Source of the DNA: Clostridium tepidiprofundi DSM 19306
GTDB taxonomy: Bacteria; Bacillota; Clostridia; Clostridiales; Clostridiaceae
Length of the DNA: 57,536 bases
Assembly: GCF_001594005.1 (NCBI RefSeq)
Contig: NZ_LTBA01000003.1
Location: forward strand, 1-57,536
Reading direction: 5' to 3'
Shown here: positions 43,130 through 52,943 of the stretch, piece by piece
How positions within the stretch are numbered: the first letter of the stretch is position 1
Layout: every line of letters starts with the position of its first letter
Position numbers and translations under genes: made by a program
Notes under the pieces: generated by a model
The model's input: the letters and a program-made list of their open reading frames with translations, nothing else
Databases searched by the model: none
Told to the model about the DNA's origin: nothing

Positions 43130-45115
43130 CTAGCTGTATTTTCTCTGCTTTTTAAGTTTATAAACTATATCTCTCAATTCAGCTGCTCTTTCAAATTGAA
43201 GATCTTTAGCTGCATTCCTCATATCTTTTTCGTATTTTTGTATTAATTTATCTATATCATCATTTGAGGATTCAATAGCTGCCTCGAGAGAACTATATTC
43301 AACTTTATCTTCAATAACAACGGTTGCCTCTATTACATCTCTTATACCTTTGAATATTGTTTTAGGTTCAATTCCATGTTCTTTATTATAATCCATTTGA
43401 ATTTTTCTTCTTCTATTGGTTTCATTTATAGCCTTTTCCATTGCAGGTGTTATACTATCAGCATACATAATTACTCTACTCTTAGAATTCCTCGCCGCCC
43501 TACCTATAGTTTGTATAAGTGAAGTTTCTGATCTGAGGAATCCTTGCTTATCTGCATCCAAAATAGCTACAAGTGCAACTTCGGGAATATCCAAGCCCTC
43601 TCTTAATAGATTAATCCCCACTAAGACATCAAATTTCCCAAGCCTTAAATCTCTTATTATTTTCATCCTATCTATTGTTTTGATATCAGAATGCATATAT
43701 TTAGTCTTTATACCCATTTCTTTAAAATAATTGGTCAAATCTTCTGCCATCTTTTTAGTTAAAGTTGTTACCAAAGTTCTATATCCATCTTTAGCAGTAT
43801 TCTGTATTTCAGAATATAAATCATCTATTTGTCCTTCTATCTTTTTAACAATAATCTCTGGATCTACTAGTCCTGTAGGCCTAATCACTTGCTCTGCAAT
43901 ATTCTGTGAATGGGTATATTCATATTCTCCTGGCGTGGCACTTACAAATATGGTTTGATTTAATTTTTTTTCAAATTCCTCAAATTTCAAAGGTCTATTA
44001 TCATAAGCACACGGTAATCTAAAACCGTATTCTACTAAATTATTTTTTCTCGATCTATCCCCACCATACATAGCTCTAACCTGAGGAAGTGTTACATGAC
44101 TTTCATCAACAAATAATATGTAATCCTTTGGGAAATAATCTATTAATGTTTTAGGTGGTGAACCTGGCTTTCTTCCATCAAGTATCCTTGAATAATTTTC
44201 TATTCCACTGCAATATCCAACTTCTCTTATCATTTCAATGTCAAAATTAGTCCTCTGCTTCAATCTTTGAGCCTCTAATAAACATCCATTATCTGTAAGC
44301 TCTTTTAGCCTACATTCTAGTTCCTCTTCTATTTGCTTTATAGCAATTTCAAGTCTATCCTTTGATGTTGCGAAGTGAGACGCTGGAAATATGGATACGT
44401 GTTTTCTGCTGCCTATTATTTTACCTGTTAATACATCAAACTCCCTTATCCTTTCAATTTCATCTCCAAAAAACTCAACTCTAATTCCTATATTTGTTGA
44501 TGAGGCTGGAAATATATCCAACGTATCTCCCCTTGCCCTAAAAGTTCCTCTAACAAAATTGACATCATTTCTCTCATATTGTATCTCTACAAGCTTTTTA
44601 ATGACTTCATTTCGTTCCTTTTCCATACCTTGACGTAATGAAACAGTAAGTTTTTTGTATTCATCTGGATTACCTAAACCATATATACAAGAAACAGAAG
44701 CGACAACAATAACATCCCTTCTTTCTAATAACGCTGAAGTAGCTGAATGCCTTAGTTTATCAATTTCATCATTGATAGAAGCATCTTTTTCAATATAAGT
44801 ATCTGTTTGAGGAACATAAGCCTCTGGTTGATAATAATCATAATATGATACAAAATACTCAACACAATTATCAGGAAAAAACTCTCTAAATTCTGAACAT
44901 AACTGAGCTGCTAATGTCTTATTATGTGCTAATACCAATGTTGGCCTCTGCGTTCTCTCAATTATATTTGCCATGGTAAAAGTTTTACCTGAACCTGTAA
45001 CTCCTAGTAATGTCTGAAATTTTTTGTTTTCTTTTATTCCATTTACTATACTATCAATTGCCTGTGGTTGATCACCCATAGGTTTAAAATCTGACTTTAA
45101 AACAAATCTGTTCAA
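43130..45115 (-). CDS. uvrB: Excinuclease ABC subunit B
   Basis: A 661-residue helicase-like damage verifier. Seen: [15 protein letters not shown] (Walker A), the beta-hairpin region [25 protein letters not shown] (motif II), QTIGRAARN (motif VI) and a C-terminal UVR domain ([22 protein letters not shown]) that contacts UvrC. The start is a TTG at 45115 after GGGGTGGG; a GTG at 45124 falls inside that site. A consensus promoter and LexA-like box lie just upstream. Confidence 0.95.
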   Translation of the reverse strand: MNRFVLKSDFKPMGDQPQAIDSIVNGIKENKKFQTLLGVTGSGKTFTMANIIERTQRPTLVLAHNKTLAAQLCSEFREFFPDNCVEYFVSYYDYYQPEAYVPQTDTYIEKDASINDEIDKLRHSATSALLERRDVIVVASVSCIYGLGNPDEYKKLTVSLRQGMEKERNEVIKKLVEIQYERNDVNFVRGTFRARGDTLDIFPASSTNIGIRVEFFGDEIERIREFDVLTGKIIGSRKHVSIFPASHFATSKDRLEIAIKQIEEELECRLKELTDNGCLLEAQRLKQRTNFDIEMIREVGYCSGIENYSRILDGRKPGSPPKTLIDYFPKDYILFVDESHVTLPQVRAMYGGDRSRKNNLVEYGFRLPCAYDNRPLKFEEFEKKLNQTIFVSATPGEYEYTHSQNIAEQVIRPTGLVDPEIIVKKIEGQIDDLYSEIQNTAKDGYRTLVTTLTKKMAEDLTNYFKEMGIKTKYMHSDIKTIDRMKIIRDLRLGKFDVLVGINLLREGLDIPEVALVAILDADKQGFLRSETSLIQTIGRAARNSKSRVIMYADSITPAMEKAINETNRRRKIQMDYNKEHGIEPKTIFKGIRDVIEATVVIEDKVEYSSLEAAIESSNDDIDKLIQKYEKDMRNAAKDLQFERAAELRDIVYKLKKQRKYS

Positions 45116-45129
45116 CAAACCCACCCCTT

Positions 45130-45182
45130 GAACATTAGTTCGGTATTGATATTATTGTATACTTTAATTTTGAATATGTCAA
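45130..45182 (-). promoter_or_regulatory. SOS-regulated promoter of uvrBA
   Basis: On minus TTGACA (45182-45177), a 17-base spacer, and TACAAT (45159-45154), then CGAACTAATGTTC (45142-45130), an almost perfect CGAAC-N4-GTTC LexA box. The box lies just past the predicted transcription start, where bound LexA would block the promoter. Confidence 0.85.
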
Positions 45183-45185
45183 TTA

Positions 45186-46481
45186 CTAATTTTTATCATT
45201 ATTCTTTATTCTATCCAATATATCTTTAAATCTTTCACCATTAATATTAATTTCTTTTACATCATCAGGCATATATCTAGGAACCAAAACCGCTCCTAAC
45301 TTCTTGTTTGAGGTAATTTTATTAGAACTTACTTCTACGAGTTCACCTGTATGTTTTTTTATTTTAAACCAAACTAAATTAGGAAATTGTTTTATAATAT
45401 CTCTAACTTCTTTTTCAAATTCTATTTTCTTATCATTTACTTCTACTATTAGGTCACCAGTTTCCATTCCCATTTCATATGCAAGCGAATTAGGTGCTAC
45501 ATCTAAAACCATTATTCCATCTTCTCTGCTTACAAATTTAGCTTCACCATTCAATTCCATAAACATATCAATTCTAATCATTAATTCATGTGCTAATGGT
45601 GCAAATATTATTACTGCAATTTTTAAAATAAAATCTATCCTTGCTAACTGAGAAACCAATATCAATACTATTCCATATATCAATATCATACTCCCTGATA
45701 AAATTGATTTTTTCCGTTTCGTTTTTGTAAATGTAATACTTCTGTATCCTATAACTGCATAGATAGGTAGAAAGTATAACATTGAGCTTTTAAGTATATT
45801 AAAATTTATTGTACCCTTTATAAGTGGCCACCAATTTGGAATATTTATTGAACTGTATGAATTAAAAGTAACTGTAGTACTATTATTTATCATTATAAAT
45901 ATAGCAATGGGTAGTGCCCAATATCTTTTTAGTATAAAACCACCTATAATACTATCATTTCTATTTGCAATAACAGGTATAGAACCCCTGCTTCCATCTC
46001 CAATAACAAGCAATCCTTCAACTATATGTAATACACCTACTAAACTCATTAGTGAAACAATATTGATATCAAATAAGCTTAAAGGAGATATTTGAAACAA
46101 ATCTGAAACTACTCTATTTATTATCGTCATAATTCCTAAAACTGCTCCAGAATAAGAGAAACAAATAAATCTAGAATTAAAATTCATTAAAATAATAGAA
46201 ATAATAAACATTAAGTATATTGCAGAATTTCTATAAAAAGAAATTCCTAAGCTAGATAAACACAAGCTTCCAAATGCACCCGCAAGTATACCTAATACAA
46301 TTTGAGAAATTGTTAATTCTAAAGCAGAATCTATACTATTACCAATAATCATTTTTTGCATCATGGTAACCTTTTTGTTTTTGCGATAAAACACTATCCC
46401 TAAAATCAGCAACATAATGGAAAAATTCGGACTTACAACTGCATACGCCACAGTTTTCAAAGTATATAAAAAAATCTCCAT
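45186..46481 (-). CDS. Multi-pass membrane protein with C-terminal PDZ domain
   Basis: A 431-residue protein with about 8-9 membrane segments (residues 10-300) and a PDZ domain (about 320-400; VLDVAPNSLAYEMGMETGDLIVEVNDKKI). Such proteins follow ctpA in clostridia and may present substrates or regulate the protease at the membrane, but no function is established. GAGGAG precedes the ATG. It is separated from ctpA by an imperfect hairpin, so it may be co-transcribed at a lower level. It ends about 70 bases before the uvrB start. Confidence 0.85.
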   Translation of the reverse strand: MEIFLYTLKTVAYAVVSPNFSIMLLILGIVFYRKNKKVTMMQKMIIGNSIDSALELTISQIVLGILAGAFGSLCLSSLGISFYRNSAIYLMFIISIILMNFNSRFICFSYSGAVLGIMTIINRVVSDLFQISPLSLFDINIVSLMSLVGVLHIVEGLLVIGDGSRGSIPVIANRNDSIIGGFILKRYWALPIAIFIMINNSTTVTFNSYSSINIPNWWPLIKGTINFNILKSSMLYFLPIYAVIGYRSITFTKTKRKKSILSGSMILIYGIVLILVSQLARIDFILKIAVIIFAPLAHELMIRIDMFMELNGEAKFVSREDGIMVLDVAPNSLAYEMGMETGDLIVEVNDKKIEFEKEVRDIIKQFPNLVWFKIKKHTGELVEVSSNKITSNKKLGAVLVPRYMPDDVKEININGERFKDILDRIKNNDKN

Positions 46482-46511
46482 ACCTATTCTCCTCTCAACT
46501 CCTTATACAAC

Positions 46512-46547
46512 AATTAAGTACCTATCAATATTGATAGATACTTAATT
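46512..46547 (-). terminator. Long hairpin between ctpA and the PDZ gene
   Basis: AATTAAGTA-c-CTATCAAT and ATTGATAG-a-TACTTAATT form a 17-bp stem with one mismatch and no loop bases beyond the turn. Only a weak T-run follows, so a partial terminator or RNA-processing site is likely. Confidence 0.5.
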
Positions 46548-46569
46548 TACTCTCTAAAATACTAAAATA

Positions 46570-47883
46570 TTATTTTTTATTCAATTTATCATTAGCAATC
46601 TCTAAGGCTTTTTTGAATTGAGGGTCAATCTCCCTATTATAATCCTTATTATATAATTCTTCTGGATACTTTACTTCTACATCCGGCTTAATACCTTTTT
46701 TATTTAGATTATCACCACTAGGTGTATAATAATTTGATACAGTCACCTTTAATGCAGTACCATCACCAAATCCATCTATTCTTCTATAAAAAACCGATTG
46801 AACTACCCCTTTTCCAAAAGTTTTTGTACCAACTAATGTTGCCCTCTTGTAATCTCTTAAAGCCCCAGACAAAATCTCTGATGAACTAGCAGTACCTTCA
46901 TCAGTTAATATAACTATTGGTAAATCTGTATATTTACCACCATGTGATTTGTATTCTTTCTTATGATTATATTTATCTACTGTATAAACAACTATATCTC
47001 CTTTAGGAATAAAATTTGAAGCTACATCAACACATTGACTAACCAATCCTCCTGGATTTTGTCTTAAATCCAATATCAAGCTCTTCATACCTTCACTATG
47101 AAGTTTATCAAGTGCTTTTTTAACATTTGCACCTGTATTCTCATCAAACATGAAAATTTGAAGATATCCTATTTTATCATTAATCATTTCAGCTTTAACA
47201 GTATTCAGCTTTATTTCATCTCTAACAATAGATAAATCCATATCCCCTTTGTCTTTCCTGTAAATTGTGATATTAACTTTTTCTCCTTTTTTACCTTTCA
47301 TCATTGAAACAGCTTTATCTAAATCCTTTCCCGTTACCTCAATTCCATTTACTTTCTTTATAACATCCCCAGACTGTATTCCTGCCTTCTTAGCAGGAGA
47401 ATCCTCAAAAGGTGCAATAATTACTATTTGATTATCTACTACCCCTACTTGTATTCCTAGTCCAACATAACTTCCTTCTGTTTCAGTAGTCAAATATTCA
47501 AATTCTTTCTTATTCATAAAAACAGTATATGGATCATTTAATGAATTCGTCATTCCCTTTATAGCAGCTTCAACTAGTAGGTTTTCATCAATCTTACCAT
47601 TGTAATATTTCTCTAATTTATCTTTTACGATAAACAATTTTTTAAATTGCTCAATGTCCTTCTCATCATAACTATTAAATATGGAAATATGTTTTCCACT
47701 ATAAGCACTTCCTTTTGAATCAGCCGTTTCCTTAGGAAGAGCATTTGTTACTAAAAAAGCTGTTAAAGCATTTGTAGCTAACACAAGTAGAACAACAAAA
47801 ATAATCCATTTAAATTTATTATTTTTTTTATCTCTACTACTGTGATTGTAATTTGTTAATTTTATTTTATCATTGTCTAACAT
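46570..47883 (-). CDS. ctpA: Carboxyl-terminal processing protease (S41 family)
   Basis: A 437-residue membrane-anchored protease: basic cytoplasmic start, TM about 25-46, PDZ domain about 120-205 (EGSYVGLGIQVGVVDNQIVI), and an S41 catalytic domain with Ser in TDEGTASSSEILSGAL and Lys in TKTFGKGVVQ. It degrades or processes extracytoplasmic proteins; in Bacillus the CtpB relative signals in sporulation. The ATG at 47883 lacks a near Shine-Dalgarno sequence; GGAG lies further upstream with a GCCGC/GCGGC hairpin between. It follows ftsEX, whose usual peptidase partner gene is absent here. Confidence 0.92.
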   Translation of the reverse strand: MLDNDKIKLTNYNHSSRDKKNNKFKWIIFVVLLVLATNALTAFLVTNALPKETADSKGSAYSGKHISIFNSYDEKDIEQFKKLFIVKDKLEKYYNGKIDENLLVEAAIKGMTNSLNDPYTVFMNKKEFEYLTTETEGSYVGLGIQVGVVDNQIVIIAPFEDSPAKKAGIQSGDVIKKVNGIEVTGKDLDKAVSMMKGKKGEKVNITIYRKDKGDMDLSIVRDEIKLNTVKAEMINDKIGYLQIFMFDENTGANVKKALDKLHSEGMKSLILDLRQNPGGLVSQCVDVASNFIPKGDIVVYTVDKYNHKKEYKSHGGKYTDLPIVILTDEGTASSSEILSGALRDYKRATLVGTKTFGKGVVQSVFYRRIDGFGDGTALKVTVSNYYTPSGDNLNKKGIKPDVEVKYPEELYNKDYNREIDPQFKKALEIANDKLNKK

Positions 47884-47989
47884 ATATTCGCCGCTATATA
47901 CTGCGGCTTTTCAACTCCTTCCATTGTGTACCTCATGCTAATATTTTAGCATACACAAATTTATACATTATGTACTATATGATGAACAT

Positions 47990-48880
47990 CTATACTTTTA
48001 AGAACTTTCTTATTGATACAGTACTTCCAAAAGCTCCTATTATAATCCCTCCAAGTACAAATTCACTCATAATACTGTTTATTATGTATGATGGCGGTAC
48101 TAATCCTACCATTAGTGTTGCCTGAACAGACCTTAAATAAACAACTCTATATAAATAATACAACGTAATAGATGCTATAAAACTCCCCACAATTCCCATA
48201 ATAACACCTTCAATAATAAATGGCCATCTAATAAACCAATCAGTAGCACCAACATACTTCATTATACCTATTTCTTTTTTACGAGAATATACTGTTAATT
48301 TAATAGTATTCCCTATTAGAAATAAAGAAACGAAAAGCAATACTCCAAAAATACTAAATCCAAACCATTTAATAGTCTTCGTAAAACTTATTATTTTATC
48401 CACAATATCTCTTGCATCTTTAACTTTTTCAACACCAGGCAAATCCTTTACGTTTTTAACAACATTAGCAACATATTCTGGCTTCTTTACAGTAACTATA
48501 TAAGAATTAGGAAATGGATTATCTCCTTCAAACCCTTCTAATAATTCTTGATTTTCAGGTCCAAGCTGTTTTTTTACCTTTTCAAGTGCCTGTGCCTTAG
48601 TCTCAAATACTGCCTTTTCAAATCCTTCTGTATTCTTTATTGCCCTTTCCAAATCAGCTTTTTCGCTCATTGTTATATCATCTTTAAGAAATACTTTAAC
48701 CTCCAATCTTGACCCAATTTCATCAATACCCTTATTTACATTTACAATAACCAACATAAAAATACCCAAAATAAACAATGTTGCAGCAACTGTTGCAATT
48801 GATGCTATGCTTAATGTCTTATTTCTCTTTAAACTTTTACATGCATCTACTGCAAAATATTTAAAAGTATTTATTTTCAT
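47990..48880 (-). CDS. ftsX: Cell division ABC transporter permease FtsX
   Basis: A 296-residue permease with four membrane segments (about 22-45, 170-195, 220-245, 265-290) and a large extracellular loop (about 50-165), the standard FtsX topology. With FtsE it transmits ATP hydrolysis to activate cell-wall hydrolases outside the cell. GGGGTAGAT precedes the ATG, and its start overlaps the ftsE end by 20 bases, so the two are coupled. Confidence 0.93.
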   Translation of the reverse strand: MKINTFKYFAVDACKSLKRNKTLSIASIATVAATLFILGIFMLVIVNVNKGIDEIGSRLEVKVFLKDDITMSEKADLERAIKNTEGFEKAVFETKAQALEKVKKQLGPENQELLEGFEGDNPFPNSYIVTVKKPEYVANVVKNVKDLPGVEKVKDARDIVDKIISFTKTIKWFGFSIFGVLLFVSLFLIGNTIKLTVYSRKKEIGIMKYVGATDWFIRWPFIIEGVIMGIVGSFIASITLYYLYRVVYLRSVQATLMVGLVPPSYIINSIMSEFVLGGIIIGAFGSTVSIRKFLKV

Positions 48881-49556
48881 AATTATATCTACCCCTTTGT
48901 TCGTCTCTTGCTATAATACCTTTTTCAATAGCAATTACTCTTTTTTGCATACTATCAACAATATCCTTAGCATGAGTTGCCATAACAATAGTTGTTCCAG
49001 CTCTATTGATATCATTTAATAATTCCATAATTTCCATAGACGTATCAGGATCTAAGTTTCCAGTAGGCTCATCTGCAATTAATATAGCTGGATTATTAAC
49101 AATTGCTCTAGCAATAGCAACTCTTTGCTGCTCACCACCCGAAAGCTCATGGGGAAAAGCCTTATATTTTTTAGATAATCCAACTAATGAAAGAACCATA
49201 GGAACCTTTTTTCGAATATCTTTATGTGAAGCCTCAGTAACCCTCATAGAAAAAGCAACATTTTCATATACATTAAGCGATGGTATTAATCTAAAATCTT
49301 GAAAAACAACACCTATCTTCCTTCTATAATATGGTATTTTATTTCTTGGAAGCTTGGTTATGTTTATATTATTCACAATCAACTTACCACCATTTGGATC
49401 TACTTCTTTTAATAACATCTTAATAAAAGTAGACTTACCAGCTCCACTTGGACCTACTAAAAATACAAATTCGCCCCTATCTATTGTAACAGTTATATTT
49501 GAAAGTGCGATTATATTATTATCATATATTTTTGAAATATTCTTAAATTCAATCAT
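48861..49556 (-). CDS. ftsE: Cell division ATP-binding protein FtsE
   Basis: A 231-residue ABC ATPase: Walker A GPSGAGKST, Q-loop VVFQDFRLIPSL, signature LSGGEQQRVAIAR, Walker B ILIADEPTGNLD and H-loop ATHAKDIV. The sequence GVVFQDFRLIP is typical of FtsE. AAGGAG precedes the ATG. It is first in the ftsE-ftsX-ctpA gene run. Confidence 0.95.
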   Translation of the reverse strand: MIEFKNISKIYDNNIIALSNITVTIDRGEFVFLVGPSGAGKSTFIKMLLKEVDPNGGKLIVNNINITKLPRNKIPYYRRKIGVVFQDFRLIPSLNVYENVAFSMRVTEASHKDIRKKVPMVLSLVGLSKKYKAFPHELSGGEQQRVAIARAIVNNPAILIADEPTGNLDPDTSMEIMELLNDINRAGTTIVMATHAKDIVDSMQKRVIAIEKGIIARDEQRGRYNYENKYF

Positions 49557-49601
49557 ACAAAATTCTCCTTATTCTAGTACTTCATTACAAGTTAAGAAAA
49601 C

Positions 49602-49964
49602 TCACACCATCATTATAACATATTTTACGTAATCTAGTATTATCAAATAAACATAAATAAACATACAAATAAAAAATATAACCATCATCAAATTGAATTT
49701 ATAAAAATGTTTTCTCCACTGCTCTTGATAATTTAATTCCCTCATGAAATCAGTTTTAATAAATGCAACTGCACATGATAACAATCCCAATGAAGCCATC
49801 CAAGTACCAATATTAAAAATCCATGTAAGAATATTTATAAGAATACTGCCATTATGAGCTCTACTCGATAAAATCCCAACCAAAATGCCTATACTCGCTG
49901 GAATAACAAAAATTAGCAGCGATAATTTTAAACATACAAGTAAATCATGTATTTTTTCCTTCAT
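49602..49964 (-). CDS. Small integral membrane protein of unknown function
   Basis: A 120-residue protein with about three or four membrane segments (LLVCLKLSLLIFVIPASIGI, TWIFNIGTWMASLGLL, MMVIFFICMFIYVYLII) and a charged loop (TDFMRELNYQEQWRKHF). The start ATG at 49964 is just after GGAGGGGATAAC; upstream in-frame codons are not supported by such a site. It resembles short hypothetical membrane proteins of clostridia encoded before ftsE, but I cannot name a family. It lies 45 bases upstream of ftsE. Confidence 0.75.
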   Translation of the reverse strand: MKEKIHDLLVCLKLSLLIFVIPASIGILVGILSSRAHNGSILINILTWIFNIGTWMASLGLLSCAVAFIKTDFMRELNYQEQWRKHFYKFNLMMVIFFICMFIYVYLIILDYVKYVIMMV

Positions 49965-49988
49965 GTTATCCCCTCCATTGCAAAACAA

Positions 49989-50012
49989 GGTGAAAATCTT
50001 TTGATTTTCACC
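49989..50012. terminator. Perfect hairpin upstream of the small membrane protein gene
   Basis: GGTGAAAATC-TTTT-GATTTTCACC, a 10-bp perfect stem. It sits between the transketolase genes with their adjacent R3 repeat and the membrane protein gene, so it may end the transketolase transcript. Confidence 0.55.
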
Positions 50013-50016
50013 TATC

Positions 50017-50182
50017 TTAGGCATTTGAAAGAAAATAACAAGTCAAAGATGCGACGTATATTTTGTGAAATACAAAGAGTTGGATTCCGCTGATAGTGGA
50101 TTCTATCAACGGGTTCCAACGATGAAGTAGTTTGCAAAATAGACTAGCATACTGACTAGTTATTTTTTTGAAAATGCCTTAG
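50017..50182. repeat. Long R3 inverted-repeat element downstream of the transketolase genes
   Basis: 166 bp. The left end TTAGGCATTTGAAAGAAAATAA and right end CTAGTTATTTTTTTGAAAATG are imperfect inverted repeats and match the ends of the 71-bp element at 16694-16764, including CATACTGACTA. The interior carries a large hairpin (GTTGGATTCCGCTGATAG with CTATCAACGGGTTCCAAC). No coding capacity. Confidence 0.6.
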
Positions 50183-50205
50183 TTCATAATAAACAATAAA
50201 TAGTT

Positions 50206-51144
50206 TTATTTAAGCTGTATTGCTTTTTTAACTTCTTTGACAATATCTTCTGCTGTTAAGCCATAAGCTTTTAGCAATTCATCTGGCTTACCACTTTCAC
50301 CAAACTTATCCTTTACACCTACTCTTAAAACAGGAACAGGACAATTGCTAGAAACGACTTCACAAACTGCTGAACCTAATCCCCCTATTATATTATGTTC
50401 TTCAGCAGTAACAATTACACCAGTCTCTTTTGCTGCACTGATTATAGCTTCTTCATCTATTGGTTTAATTGTATGTATATTAACAACCTTTATTTTAATG
50501 CCCTCTTCTGCAAGAATATTATACGCTTCCAAAGCTGCATCCACCATTATTCCAGTTGCGATAACTGTTGCATCTTGCCCTTCTCTTAAAGTAACAGCCT
50601 TACCAATTTCAAATTTATATTCTGGATTATCATTTATTACATTCACCTTAGCTCTACCCAATCTAACATAGCAAGGTCCATTATACTCAGCTACTGCTTT
50701 TATTGCTGCTTCCGTTTCCACTCCATCACTTGGATTAATAACAACCATATTTGGAACACTTCTCATTAGAGCAATATCTTCTATAGCTTGATGTGAAGCA
50801 CCATCTTCTCCTACTGTTATACCAGCATGAGTTGCACAAACCTTTACATTTAATTTAGGATAACAAATTGAATTTCTTATTTGCTCAAAAGCTCTTCCAG
50901 CCGCAAATATAGCAAATGTACTAACAAAAGGAATTTTTCCACATGTAGATAGTCCTGCCGCAACTGTCATCATATTTGCTTCTGCAATACCCATATTGAT
51001 AAATCTCTCAGGACATTCTTTTTTAAATTCAGCTGTTTTTGTAGATTTAGATAAATCCGCATCTAGTACAACAACATTCTCATTTTCTCTTCCTAATTTA
51101 GCTAATGCCTTTCCATACGCTTCTCTTGTAGCAATCTGTGTCAT
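50206..51144 (-). CDS. Transketolase, C-terminal subunit
   Basis: A 312-residue half-transketolase with the pyrimidine-binding domain (MTVAAGLSTCGKIPFVSTFA, THAGITVGEDGASHQAIEDIALMR) and the C-terminal domain. Split transketolases are common in clostridia and archaea; both halves are needed to bind thiamine diphosphate. The reaction moves two-carbon units in the pentose phosphate pathway. GGAGGTGAA precedes the ATG at 51144, which overlaps the last base of the N-terminal subunit's stop codon. Confidence 0.92.
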   Translation of the reverse strand: MTQIATREAYGKALAKLGRENENVVVLDADLSKSTKTAEFKKECPERFINMGIAEANMMTVAAGLSTCGKIPFVSTFAIFAAGRAFEQIRNSICYPKLNVKVCATHAGITVGEDGASHQAIEDIALMRSVPNMVVINPSDGVETEAAIKAVAEYNGPCYVRLGRAKVNVINDNPEYKFEIGKAVTLREGQDATVIATGIMVDAALEAYNILAEEGIKIKVVNIHTIKPIDEEAIISAAKETGVIVTAEEHNIIGGLGSAVCEVVSSNCPVPVLRVGVKDKFGESGKPDELLKAYGLTAEDIVKEVKKAIQLK

Positions 51145-51968
51145 TATTCTTCACCTCCAATTTCTTTCAATGCTTGAGCACACTGTTCCTTATTTGGAAC
51201 ACTTCCATGCCATCCAGCCTGATTTTCCATAAAGGATACACCTTTTCCTTTAACTGTTTCACATATAATTACTGTTGGCTTATTCTTTACACTTTTTGCT
51301 TCTTGTATCGCATTTATTATTTGCTCAAAATCATGACCATTGATTACTATAACGTTCCATCCAAAAGCCTTAAACTTCTCATCTACTGGATTAGAATTCA
51401 TAACATCAACACATTTTCCATCAATTTGTAATCCATTATGATCAACAAAAGCAGTTAAATTATCAAGCTTATAATGTGCTGCTGACATAGCAGCTTCCCA
51501 AACCTGTCCCTCTGCTAACTCTCCATCTCCAAGCAAAGTATACACTCTATAATCTTTTTTATCTAATTTACCTGCTAAAGCCATCCCAACAGCAGCAGAT
51601 ATACCTTGACCTAATGAACCAGTTGACATATCTATCCCGGGAATATAATTCATATTAGGATGTCCTTGAAGCATTGATCCTATTTTTCTCAATTTCATCA
51701 ATTCGTCTTTATCAAAAAATCCTTTTTCAGCTAACACGCTGTACAAAGCTGGTGCTGCATGACCCTTAGATAAAACAAATCTATCTCTATCTGGATCATG
51801 TGGTTTTTCACTATTCACATTCATTTCATGGTAATATAATGTCGTCAATATTTCAACTGCTGACAATGAACCTCCTGGATGACCTGAACCTGATTCTGTT
51901 AACATTTTAATGATATCTTTTCTGATGGTTTTGGCTACTTGCTTCAATTCGTCATTACTCATATTCAT
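51144..51968 (-). CDS. Transketolase, N-terminal subunit
   Basis: A 275-residue half-transketolase carrying the thiamine diphosphate pyrophosphate-binding domain (ESGSGHPGGSLSAVEIL; GDGELAEGQVWEA with the metal-binding Asp; DHNGLQIDG). The start is one of three clustered ATGs; the one at 51968 sits 7 bases after AGGA and is preferred over 51971 and 51962. The C-terminal subunit follows with a one-base stop/start overlap. TGTTTGGTC occurs twice upstream (about 51987 and 52029), a possible regulatory repeat. Confidence 0.9.
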   Translation of the reverse strand: MNMSNDELKQVAKTIRKDIIKMLTESGSGHPGGSLSAVEILTTLYYHEMNVNSEKPHDPDRDRFVLSKGHAAPALYSVLAEKGFFDKDELMKLRKIGSMLQGHPNMNYIPGIDMSTGSLGQGISAAVGMALAGKLDKKDYRVYTLLGDGELAEGQVWEAAMSAAHYKLDNLTAFVDHNGLQIDGKCVDVMNSNPVDEKFKAFGWNVIVINGHDFEQIINAIQEAKSVKNKPTVIICETVKGKGVSFMENQAGWHGSVPNKEQCAQALKEIGGEE

Positions 51969-52207
51969 CATATTTTCCTGATTTATAAAACTTGACCAAA
52001 CATATTCCAAGTTTTGTCCTGTGGACCAAACAGAACAACAGCATAAATTTTATTTATACTGAACTACAAATCAGGATTTTCACCTACCTTCCCTTTATAT
52101 TTTTATTTTAAGTCCATTTCATTAACTAAGTTACCAAAATTATTAAAACCGATAAAACATATTTAATGCTTTGGGAACTACTTTTTTCATAATCTGATAC
52201 CTTATTC

Positions 52208-52236
52208 AAAAAAGGGGAAGGCATACATCCCTCCCC
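52208..52236 (-). terminator. Terminator of mazEF
   Basis: GGGGA-a-GG and CC-c-TCCCC pair with one mismatch around a 7-base loop. On minus the hairpin runs into TTTTTT. Confidence 0.75.
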
Positions 52237-52254
52237 ATGAATATATAATTTTAT

Positions 52255-52608
52255 CTATTGAAGTCCAATACTGATCAAAAGTGCTTGATCAACCTTGCTC
52301 ATATCCTCATCCGACATATGACCAATCTTCTCCTTAAGTCTTCTCTTATCTAAAGTTCTTATTTGTTCAAGCAAAACTACTGAATCCTTATTTAATCCAT
52401 ATTCCTCAGATGAAATTTCAACATGTGTAGGTAGTTTCGCCTTATTTATCTGAGACGTTATCGCTGAAATAATTACTGTCGGACTATACTTATTTCCAAT
52501 ATCATTTTGGATAATAATAACAGGCCTAACTCCTCCCTGTTCAGATCCAACAACTGGACTTAAATCAGCATAAAATATATCTCCTCTTTTTACTGGTGTA
52601 GTAGTCAT
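52255..52608 (-). CDS. mazF: MazF/EndoA toxin, mRNA-cleaving endoribonuclease
   Basis: A 117-residue PemK/MazF toxin closely matching Bacillus Endo[46 protein letters not shown] and [16 protein letters not shown]. It cleaves mRNA at short specific sequences when free of its antitoxin. The start ATG at 52608 fits the family N-terminus; upstream in-frame ATGs lie inside the antitoxin gene. It overlaps mazE by 44 bases. Being beside alr is the usual Firmicute arrangement. Confidence 0.93.
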   Translation of the reverse strand: MTTTPVKRGDIFYADLSPVVGSEQGGVRPVIIIQNDIGNKYSPTVIISAITSQINKAKLPTHVEISSEEYGLNKDSVVLLEQIRTLDKRRLKEKIGHMSDEDMSKVDQALLISIGLQ

Positions 52609-52888
52609 CAGGTAAATCACTCTCCGAAAGCTTTGCTTCATATTCATTTAATTCATTTATATAATCCTCTAGACCACATTCCGAAATCTCTAAATTCAAT
52701 CTAGCCATATCATTGTAGCCTTTTTTCATCTGTTCAATGAAACTTTCCTTTTTTTGTTCCTCAATATATAATATTATAGCCTCTGTAATAAATTCACTCT
52801 TTTTTCTGCAATCTTTTCTTAGTGCCTCATTGAATTCGTTATAAAGTACTTCTGAGAGGTTGACTACTAACTTTTTTTTACCAGACAT
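52565..52888 (-). CDS. mazE: MazE/EndoAI-type antitoxin
   Basis: A 107-residue antitoxin with an N-terminal ribbon-helix-helix domain ([19 protein letters not shown] ... [13 protein letters not shown]) that binds DNA and dimerises, and an acidic C-terminal tail ([18 protein letters not shown]) that would block the toxin active site. AGGAGG precedes the ATG. A consensus promoter lies about 60 bases upstream, and autoregulation is likely. Confidence 0.88.
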   Translation of the reverse strand: MSGKKKLVVNLSEVLYNEFNEALRKDCRKKSEFITEAIILYIEEQKKESFIEQMKKGYNDMARLNLEISECGLEDYINELNEYEAKLSESDLPDDYYTSKKRRYILC

Positions 52889-52943
52889 GAGAAATTAATA
52901 CCTCCTATTTAGCTTATGCGAAATATGTATCATCACCAAGTTT

